A DNA stretch of 27,414 bases from Ophiothrix spiculata (taxonomy: Eukaryota; Echinodermata; Ophiuroidea; Amphilepidida; Ophiotrichidae). The stretch is taken from the NCBI GenBank assembly GCA_000969725.1, contig JXSR01S073278.1. One strand, given 5' to 3'. The position numbers and the translations under genes are program-made. Within the stretch, counting starts at the first letter, position 1. Every line of letters starts with the position of its first letter. The notes under the pieces are model-generated. The model worked only from the letters and a program-made list of their open reading frames with translations, was not told the origin of the DNA and did no database searches. Of this stretch, positions 20,277 through 27,414 are shown one piece after another.

Positions 20277-20687
20277 CACCCTTCATATTGTCCTATATAT
20301 ACAACTGAGAATGTTGTTTATTTGTTTTTAATAGTATCTAACTGCAGAAAAAATATGTCAAATAACCAGTAATCATGAACTCCAGGAATAGCTACATTAT
20401 ATTCAATGGGGATTTTAGCTGAAATGTTTTTTTTTTACTTTCTCATCTTTTGCACATATTTACCAACCATGGAAAGGCCACGTTTTTGTGTGCAGTGCAT
20501 CATCTGCTATACCGGTACATGTAGTTTGGTATACAGTTGTGTTTCCACATTTGGGGGTGTTTAGGTGCAAAAAAACCAATCTGATCTATCATCATAATCA
20601 AAGTAACTAAATCAATGATACTGCAATCGTCAATAAGTTGTTGTTACTTGGCACATATGATTTGTAATTGTAGGCTATCTAAATCTT
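20277..20687. other. Extra sequence between segments a and b of copy 2, nothing recognised
   Basis: AT-rich, no gene. With 19848-20276 it forms the roughly 840 bp that is missing between a and b in copy 1; the junction there has a short TTG/TTTTG microhomology. Confidence 0.4.
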
Positions 20688-21584
20688 GTTTTATGCACCC
20701 TATTCATTTATCTTGTTGGAAATTTTAAAGAATACTGTAAACGGGGTTATTTCACGAGGGTTTAATTTTTGTGAATTTCGCGAATCATCATCTTTATAAC
20801 AGCAAATTATATAACACCCTGTGAATATATTCATTTTATGTGTAGGTCTATGTAATGAAGCTTAAAAACGCTAATTTAACACGCGCGAAAAAGTTGTGAT
20901 TGTCGCGAAAATATCCCCGTTTACAGTATATGATGCCGTAGCCAATTAAAAACCTATAGTAACTCTTAAATTTCCAACTTAACTCAACAACATTATCCAT
21001 TTTGAAAACATATTATTTAGTAATCGAGTCCATATTTGTCTAGCCTGAAAAAATGGAAGAGACATAGCTTTGCAAATTTCTGTCCGCCGTCCGGTGTCCG
21101 CAATTCTTATCTCTGAAACTGTGTGCCTATATGTTGCTGAACTAGATTTACATTCAATTTAAGCACAAATATGCAAATTATTGAAATCATTAAATTTCCT
21201 ACAAATCATGAACATCTGAATGCAATTTTATGTGTGGATCGGAGTAAACAAGTGTATCACCTCGCACAGTATGAAAGACTTATCTTTTCACGCAATCACA
21301 GAGTCTGTTGACCAACCAAGATATGCACAGTATCCCTGCATAGTCTCACACACTCTCGGCATAAAGATCACCCTGCAGATTTGTTTTGTAGAAAATGTAA
21401 TGACTTCAATAACGAGTGTCTAATATGTATTGCGTAATTTGCCCGCATCATATCTCCTGAACCATACGGGCTACAGAAATGAAATGTAGTGTCAGGAAAT
21501 ATATTGCTCTGTGAAACTATTGGGAGGTGTGGTCAAGGTTATTCAAGTACAATTAAAACTTTTTTGTGTTGGACCAAGGAAATC
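20688..21584 (+). repeat. Duplicated segment b, copy 2
   Basis: Direct counterpart of 18188-19163. It ends at the same GGACCAAGGAAATC, after which 53 bp of unmatched sequence (21585-21637) precedes the inverted segment c. Confidence 0.8.
20735..20926 (+). mobile_element. MITE family 3, copy 2 (192 bp, TA target)
   Basis: The ends CTGTAAACGGGGTTATTT and AAAATATCCCCGTTTACAG are inverted, flanked by TA (20733-20734 and 20927-20928). Subterminal TTCGCG / CGCGAA words are typical of a noncoding mariner-like MITE. Confidence 0.75.
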
Positions 21585-21637
21585 ACATCGAAACTGCATA
21601 CACAGGTATGCTAATTAGGACACCACTACATTATATG

Positions 21638-22043
21638 GTTATACACACACATATCAAATTGACGAATTAAAAGTGCTGATTGGGAAATTACTGATAATTT
21701 AGTTTTTAAATTGGGACTGTGCAAAGGGGGTGTTTTGAATAAACAAATTTAGATGATCACACGTATTTATATAACTTATAAGAGAAAATTTCATATATTT
21801 CCTATACATCCTCCAAATCTTAGAAATGTCCAAATAATTTGAATATTTACATCATGGGAGATTGAGTTCCAGATCACGCCGTCCCTTAGATTACCACACG
21901 CTTAATTTCAGTAATATTTTGTTAATTATGGATCATCCAAATGCAATAGGAATCGTCTTGAGTGAAAGCTGGATCCATGTCGCATAACATGCACATAGGG
22001 AATCGAATGATTCATTGATACTGTATTTCAGAGCGCCATCATA
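21638..22043 (-). repeat. Duplicated segment c, copy 2, inverted (406 bp)
   Basis: It is the reverse complement of 19164-19569 over the full 406 bp with about two differences. It begins after a 53-bp spacer and ends at the TATGATGGCGC end, which in copy 1 is joined to segment b. Confidence 0.85.
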
Positions 22044-22950
22044 GAAAACAAATTGGTGGCTTCAGAAAATCACGATGATGTTATACACATGTAATAGTTT
22101 AGAGATGTTACAGTGGTTATTTAAGGGGCTTACCCTTATTCGAAATTAGAATTGCTAGTCAAATCAAGAGGAAGTCAAGTTTTGCTGTCAAATATTGGTC
22201 ACCCTCTGAAAAGATGTCATTTTCAAGTTCCATGACTTTCAGTGGTGATAATTTTTGTGTGTTGTTAATTTTCTTCGTATTCTATTGTAATTTTGAATAA
22301 TATTCTGATATAATAACTAAATCAAGATGTTAATTATTTAAGGAGAAAAAAAATCATCAATATCACACCAAGTGACAACACACAGAATCTCAAGTGTCCT
22401 GATCATGGACGTGAAAACTGAAGTCATATCGTGTCTTGCTTTTTCTTACATTGATGCTAAGATTAACTAATGAAATGAATAAGTTATCTCTCTGAAACGT
22501 CACCTCATATCCGTAACAATATAATAGTTCTGAAACACTCGACAAAGAAGACAATAGTGCAAGGTCAAGTGTTTGACCCTATAGCAACACCAGTGAAACT
22601 GACACATTAGTTTTCCATGTATCAAGCCTGGATCAAGGGTGCAAAATGCTTCAAATTTACCAGAATTTTGGAATACAGGTGCGTACCTTTATTACTAGTA
22701 ATCTTTTAAAATGTCTGTCTGAAGAAACATTGTACATTTCTCGTAATTTATTTCAAAATAATTAGTTGGATGATTACAACAATCTTCCACTGCATAGATT
22801 CAATACGTACATGTAAGCTTACTAGCTTCTTACTGGTAGAACAATTTTATTTTGTTCATGATATCAATCACATAATATCCATCTCAAAAAATTCAAATTT
22901 CACATGTTACGGATATGATGTGACAGAAAATATTACTGATTTTTATGCTA
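22044..22950. other. Intergenic, nothing recognised
   Basis: AT-rich, without coding-like frames or clear repeats. Confidence 0.4.
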
Positions 22951-23289
22951 TGGTCACATAAGCTGCAAGCAGCCGCAACGCTTCAACGACACAAAGCCGG
23001 TTGTGAAATCGGTATGACACCGGTGAATGCTTGTCGGTCACCGGTCGGCGACCAATGGTTATGTGACCATAACTGAAGACATCGTATACAAGCCGCAAAG
23101 TTTTAACTCAGAATTAAATTCTTGCGGCATGCTTACAGCGTCCATACGGCTCACAGACACCACCCGGTCCGCTTTGACACCATCCGGACACCGATTGGTC
23201 ACTAGCCGATGTCCGATTGGTGTCCGCTGAATTCTACCCGGTATGATGCCGTTAACACATCGTAACCTTGCCATAAGGTTATGTGACCA
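22951..23289. mobile_element. MITE-like repeat with GGTCACATAA ends
   Basis: The left end TGGTCACATAA (22951) has two possible right partners: TTATGTGACCA at 23059-23069, followed by TA, and GGTTATGTGACCAGG at 23278-23292. The first pair gives a TA-flanked 119-bp unit. The second gives a roughly 340-bp element with an internal copy of the end. The interior is richer in GC than its surroundings and holds near-palindromic CGGACACCGATTGG / CCGATTGGTGTCCG. Noncoding. Confidence 0.5.
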
Positions 23290-23437
23290 GGGTATCCGTG
23301 TGACAGATATTATGTGATGGATATGGTTTGCTTAAATTCATGTTTTTTTGGTAAACCACTGCTTTGTGTAAAACAAGTCGTTGAGCACTTTAATGTTAGA
23401 AAAAGGCTAAATTAAAATACTTTCCATGTAGAGTATA

Positions 23438-23589
23438 CAGGGGTGTTAGAGTTCAGCTTTTTAGCTGATATCAGGTTTTTTAATGCCTTCAAAGAGTCCT
23501 AATTTGAGCTTTTTCTTTCATTTTCAGCCTGTTTTTGGCATTTTGTCACTATTTTCAGCTCTTTTGATCACATAACTCTCACACCCCTG
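23438..23589 (+). mobile_element. Short MITE family 2, copy 2 (152 bp, 6-bp TSD)
   Basis: Same family and orientation as 16923-17075, highly similar through TTTCATTTTCAGCCTGTTTT. The ends CAGGGGTGTTAGAGTT and ACTCTCACACCCCTG are flanked by AGTATA (23432-23437 and 23590-23595), again a six-base duplication. Confidence 0.75.
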
Positions 23590-23595
23590 AGTATA

Positions 23596-24024
23596 TCATG
23601 ATTGATAACTTTTGTACAGATCATAAATGATAGAATTATTTGATATACACCTTGGAGGTTTTTTTTTAATTAAAATGTAGGTGTACGAAGCCCTTACTAT
23701 TTGTTAGTTTTTCAAAATATTTTGTAAATTTCTCACTTCACATAGTGTCATTGTACATACATTACCATTACTGAAATGAGGAGGCCCTCATAATTTGTTG
23801 ATCTTTAATCGCCCTGCATCTAGTATTGTTAACAATGTTTATACACTACCCAATTCTAATGCTTGAACTTTCATCATCACAACTGAAGTAAAAAGAGAAT
23901 CATTTGAAAAAAAGAAAAATCTCGGTGAGTAACATCATTTAGTTCACTTGACCTAAACTTCACTTGAGGCATCCTTATTTTATTTAACATTTAATACAAT
24001 TTCATATTTGAAATTTATTTACAG
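23596..24024. other. Upstream of locus B, nothing recognised
   Basis: AT-rich sequence ending in a plausible acceptor (tttatttacag) one base before the start codon of locus B. An upstream noncoding exon is possible but was not identified. Confidence 0.4.
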
Positions 24025-24255
24025 TATGCCTTTAAGTGCAGCTGAACGGGCCAGGCGTTACAGAGAAAATTTGAAAAAGGATCCAAACCGATATGAAAAT
24101 CACCGGAGTAAAGAAAGAGATAGAAAAAAGAAGAAGTATATTCCTGTGGCTAACAAAACTCCACAACAGCAAAAGAAAATAAGAAAAACATGGAAGAAAG
24201 CAACAAAACAGTTTCGCAACAGACATTCCGTTGAAATTTTGTTTGAGGAAGAAAG
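24025..24255 (+). CDS. Locus B exon 1: basic MPLSAAERARRYR-type domain, repeat 1
   Basis: The Met at 24026 starts MPLSAAERARRYREN, then KKDPNRYENHRSKERDRKKK, KYIPVAN, and TPQQQKKIRKTWKKATKQF. This gives 76 codons plus two bases to the donor AAAG|gtaagg (phase 2). The start is supported because M-P-x-S-A-A-E-R-x-R-x-Y-R is, from memory, the usual N-terminus of a multi-copy family of uncharacterised proteins in marine invertebrates and fishes. The domain is about 55 residues and strongly basic, which fits nucleic-acid binding (inference). It is repeated in exon 2, and a related KDPxKY segment is in exon 4 of locus A. Because the downstream part of the locus is broken, this exon is probably part of a pseudogene, although this piece itself is intact. 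Confidence 0.6.
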
Positions 24256-24647
24256 GTAAGGCAACACTTTCCAGGTCATACCGATTAATACGATAAAGAT
24301 TGAATCAAGAACCTTGTCATGGAATAATGAAAAGATATAGTCCTACAGCTAGAAGATCTCTTAAATAGCAGTTCAACGCCCATTTTCGAGAAAGGCAAAG
24401 AAAATGCTGAAATGTAAAGTGTTTGCATCTTACACAGCTAAAGAAAGACCGCTCTAAGAAGTTGGGAAAGTAAAAGTGTAAAGACAGCAGAAATCGGACA
24501 ATAGAAATCAGGATCCGAACTGGCATGTTGTGAAACAAAATTGCACAACAGGTCAAATAATGTGTTGCATTTAGCACCTCCATATAATGCTTGCATATAT
24601 GATATCATTTACATTATTGTGCAAGATATCACTTAGTTCTAAATGTA

Positions 24648-24807
24648 CTGTGGAGCCTCGTTAACACAAAAATATGTTAACACAAGATACCCTGGTAGCA
24701 CAAAGTGATTTTTGAGTCCCATGTGTTGATTTTCTATATGAGATGTGTTGGATAACACAAACTAAAATCTTGGGCCCCAGGGATTTTGTGTTATCGAGGT
24801 TCCACTG
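24648..24807. mobile_element. pogo/Tigger-like MITE (160 bp, TA target)
   Basis: The ends CTGTGGAGCCTCGTTAACAC and TGTTATCGAGGTTCCACTG are inverted. TA flanks both ends (24646-24647 and 24808-24809). The CAGTGGAACCTCG-type TIR is characteristic of pogo-like elements (Tc1/mariner superfamily). It has no coding content and lies inside locus B intron 1. Confidence 0.8.
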
Positions 24808-24972
24808 TAGTATTATACTGAATGGGATATTGGCTACCTCAGCTATTTTAAAGCCCAGATTGAATTGTGAGCTTTAGTTCAATAGAAGTTAGCTCTAAAT
24901 CTCAGTGATGAGCTTTGCTACCTACATGAACCCAGGTTAGAGCTCTATGAAGTATGTTTTATTTTAAGTCTC

Positions 24973-25489
24973 ATATCAGTTCAGCGGAACTCACAATTCG
25001 GATACGTATACGAATTTGGATACCTACGTACATTTTGAATCCAAATTGTGATACCCGCATCAGAATTAGGATATGGAGGGTATCCGAATTCTGATACGCC
25101 TGTCAGGCGCAGGAAACAAATAGATAGCGCAAGCTGGCAAGTACATGTAGAACATCTTTCTTGCATTTATGATAAATCTATTTATGGAAATGTCATTTCC
25201 ATCTGTGCAATTCCAGCGGGACAGCTTCCAAACATGTCCTGATAGCTCCTTATCACAGAAGGCAAAATAATTTGGCCAAAACTTTCTTAGAATTTAGATG
25301 ACAAATGCTGATAATGTTATTGACTTTTATACATACCGGTATGGTGCGCGGCGAAGCTGAATATTAATTTCAGCTGATATCCCGTTTCAGCTGTTTTTAA
25401 TCCAAATTCGGATACGGGTATCAGAATTTTGATACGGAGTATCCAAATTCGGATACGTATCCGAATTGTGAGTTCCGCCGAATTGATAT
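24973..25489. mobile_element. TIR element with iterated GGATACG words (517 bp)
   Basis: The arms GCGGAACTCACAATTCGGATA and their mirror at the right end (CCGAATTGTGAGTTCCGC) extend out to ATATCA/TGATAT and inward through several (G)GATACG/CGAATT words on both strands. The interior has no transposase frame. The superfamily is undetermined and no clear target duplication was found. It lies inside locus B intron 1. Confidence 0.65.
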
Positions 25490-25746
25490 TGGCACCTGTA
25501 AGCACGAGAAGTTGACAAGATATAGTGAGCACTTTAACTTCAATATGCCCAAGGTATGGTGTTTTTAAATAGAGAACTGCTTACCTCTGCTGTGCCAAAT
25601 TGCAGCTACATTATCATGAAGTTTTGGTTCAAATGCTGGATATATATGTAGATCAAGACATATTTTCTTTAAATAGTTCAAAGTTTTTAATGGGTGAACT
25701 GAACACCCAAGTTGTTAATGTTTTTACTGTGTTTTTCTTTGAACAG

Positions 25747-26077
25747 AAATACGTGGAAGACGCCTGTGGGGATTCAAAAGGCGTTCAGAGAGAGGAGGAA
25801 ACTATATGACCCTTCATTTTTGGAAAAGGAACGTATACGACAGACAAAGTATCATATACCTGCTAATCAACTGAGTGATTCAGAACTGCAAAAGAGAAGA
25901 GAAAAAAATAGGCTCTACTGCAAAAGATACCGAGAAAAGCAAAAAGCAGCTGCATCTAATCCCGCAACAGGATCAAGTACCCTGCCTGTCCTTCCTATGC
26001 ATATCTCATACGCGCATGACGCGTTCTTCCATATCATCGAGCCGCCTTGTTCAAATGTCGTTTCCGAGCAAACGTGA
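25747..26077 (+). CDS. Locus B exon 2: second copy of the basic domain, ends at in-frame TGA
   Basis: From the acceptor at 25746 the frame reads NTWKTPVGIQKAFRERRKLY, DPSFLEKERIRQTKYHIPAN, then QLSDSELQKRREKNRLYCKR, YREKQKAAA. It then enters a Ser/Pro-rich stretch (GSSTLPVLP) and stops at TGA 26075-26077. The first 55 residues repeat the domain of exon 1: DP, E...R, K-Y-x-I-P-A-N, then a charged helix. The TGA follows ACG, so ACG-TGA can derive from ACG-CGA by a CpG transition. The same frame stays open after it for 44 codons up to a MITE, so the stop looks like decay rather than the real terminus. Role unknown; nucleic-acid binding inferred. Confidence 0.6.
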
Positions 26078-26209
26078 CAAGAATTGAAACAGAAAACATT
26101 CAACTTTCCCATGAGTGGCCAATCAAAAAGTACAGAACGCTACAACTACAAATTCACTAAAGTGTTAAATGAAAGGCTTGTTCATAAGAGGAGTCAAGCC
26201 CCATCTACA
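26078..26209 (+). pseudogene. Locus B frame continuing after the TGA, cut by a MITE
   Basis: The exon 2 frame is open for 44 more codons and still looks coding (FPMSGQSKSTERYNYKFTKV, LNERLVHKRSQAPST). It ends exactly at a codon boundary where the MITE at 26210 begins. This is consistent with insertion of the MITE into a formerly coding region. Confidence 0.5.
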
Positions 26210-26571
26210 CTCTATAAACCATGAAGTATGCAACAAGAAATCAGACTCTGTTACAAGATCCATAGCACATCCCTTGTATTCTTCAACATTATGAACCGGT
26301 GGTTTTGTATTGTGTAAGAGACTAGTAGGCCGAATCACTGCATATTAATATATTTTTACATGAATTCTTCATAATTTTGGCATTATTTTGGGCTAATATT
26401 TTTGATAACACATGGACAAACATTGTAAATAAATTCATTTGAATATTCAGCAAGATTTGGTACCTTGTTATGATTTGAGAAATGTGGACTAATTTACTTT
26501 CCCGTATGGTCATTTTGGTTTTTGTGTGTTAATCGGCTACTTGCATGTTGCATACTTCAAGATTTACAGAG
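26210..26571 (-). mobile_element. MITE family 1, copy 2 (362 bp), inserted in locus B
   Basis: The ends CTCTATAAACCATGAAGTAT and ATACTTCAAGATTTACAGAG match the 5793-6127 element. The interior aligns with that copy in reverse orientation (ATCAGACTCTGTTACAAGAT; GAATATTCAGCAAGATTTGG). TA is present on the right (26572-26573); the left side has CA after TCTA. It splits coding-like sequence of locus B. Confidence 0.8.
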
Positions 26572-26576
26572 TATAA

Positions 26577-27414
26577 TATGCCTACTGCAGATTTGACACC
26601 AAAAAGCAAGACTGTTGCAGAAACTACTAAAAAGGATGGACTGCCATCACATATATACCACATTCAATTAGGAAAAAGCTACAATTTGTTAATGTGCTTT
26701 AAATTCTTGCCAAATTAAAGAAACCCATGGAAAAAGCTACTGATCAAGATGAGCAGAGAAGGTTGCTTTGTCGACTACTATGAAATATAATTGCATCGAC
26801 ACATACTCCACAAAAACACTGGCATAAGACAATGTGCATTTTCAAGATTCGCAAACGTCGACCACATCTTGAATTGAGAACAAAGTTGCAGGCCAGAGTT
26901 GTTGCTTTCTTTGAGAGATGATGCAAGTCGCTGTATACCCAGGAAACAAGATGCCAGCATACAAGAACGGACCTCAGAAGACACAGCTAGAATCGTACAT
27001 TAAATGATTATCTCAATATTAAACCTATATGTCAAATTAGTTTTGGATAACCCATACATTTGGCTTTCCTTAAGTTTTAAAAGCCACGGCCAGTACACAT
27101 GAAACTGCGATGCTATTAAGAAGTACTTTCTTATGTACCATCAAAATATGGCGTTTAAGCTGAACTGTTTGCCCTTAATTGGGGTGGATATTTCTTAAAA
27201 TCCTGAAACTACCAGTAAGACGATTATAGTATGAAGTGACAGAATTGCTGTAATAATGTTTTAGTTGTATACTTTGATGCCTCCTCAGTTTTGTTAAAGA
27301 ATTTCCATGACACAGAGTGAACACTTGATGTTGTTATTAGTGCACCATTAGATTTCCAAGGGGGGGAGCAGGAAGTTGGGTTCGAGGGTGATTTTTTTTT
27401 TTCGTGCCCCATTC
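26577..27414 (+). pseudogene. Locus B 3' part: decayed continuation of the multi-copy family
   Basis: Conserved-looking protein motifs appear in order but in different frames. They are LTPKSKT (26593), IRKKLQFVNVL (26667), ATDQDEQRRLL (26736), LHRHILHKNTGIR (about 26792), LQARVVAFFER (about 26886), DDASRC (26917) and HQNMAFKLNC with LPLIGVDIS (27139-27195). The order (TPKSKT, then a basic helix, then F-x-ERDD-x-SR, then HQNM-x-x-KL) agrees with my memory of an uncharacterised multi-copy family that also starts MPxSAAER. A transposase-like C-terminal part would be expected beyond the window. Several frameshifts and stops make this copy non-functional. Family assignment is from memory and needs a search; loss of function is directly visible. 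Confidence 0.55.

Larger units (their letters stand above)
24256..25746 (+). other. Locus B intron 1 (1491 bp)
   Basis: Donor AAAG|gtaagg and acceptor tttttctttgaacag|AAAT are both good and phase-compatible: AG plus A makes Arg. It holds two transposon remnants, listed separately. The intron shows that this copy is not a processed retrocopy. Confidence 0.6.

Noticed and set aside
26578-26712. ATG at 26578 as the start of a new gene
   Set aside because: It follows a MITE end by chance; the next motifs continue locus B in other frames, so it is the remnant of a longer protein.

Overview
This is a eukaryotic, animal nuclear window that is AT-rich and full of transposon remnants. Spliced phase-compatible exons, large introns, an IKTEP-type sumoylation motif, many short inverted-repeat DNA transposons and one long foldback element together suggest a marine invertebrate deuterostome, most likely an echinoderm. 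That placement is inference: no gene here fixes the species.

Two host-type coding loci are visible, both on the + strand. Locus A (433-12047) has five exons with intron phases 2/0/0/0/0. It encodes a basic/acidic, probably nuclear protein: a short N-terminal region with an IKTEP motif, a tryptophan-containing segment, two homologous acidic/basic modules in separate exons (an exon-scale duplication), a lysine/arginine-rich domain of the KDPxKY type, and a low-complexity Lys/Pro/Glu exon. The open donor after the last exon implies more exons downstream, in the assembly gap or outside the window. Exon 4 carries an apparent one-base frame break; an alternative frame leads to a phase-0 donor at 8186. 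Locus B (24025 to the right edge) begins with two exons that each encode one copy of the same type of basic domain, and then decays. There is an in-frame TGA, a 362-bp MITE inserted in the reading frame, and a downstream stretch (26577 onward) in which conserved motifs lie scattered in different frames. I read locus B as a broken copy of a multi-copy, possibly transposase-like family of uncharacterised proteins.

Introns of locus A hold a LINE tail (885-1115) and a series of inverted-repeat elements: 2067-3025, 3940-4385, 4774-5315 (TTAA target), 5793-6127, 6171-6658, 8251-8523, and an 8-bp-TSD hAT-like element (9316-10024) nested in a palindrome. From 12804 to 16797 lies a roughly 4-kb foldback element. 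Its long inverted arms are built of tandem units of about 188 bp, and a 946-bp run of N falls inside it.

Between the two loci, 17882-22043 is a rearranged duplication: two direct segments, an extra segment of about 840 bp in one copy, and a 406-bp segment present in both copies but inverted in one. Identity changes sharply along the repeat, which suggests a recent event or gene conversion over older copies. The rest up to 24024 is MITE and unassigned sequence. No tRNA, rRNA, CRISPR or virus-derived element was found.
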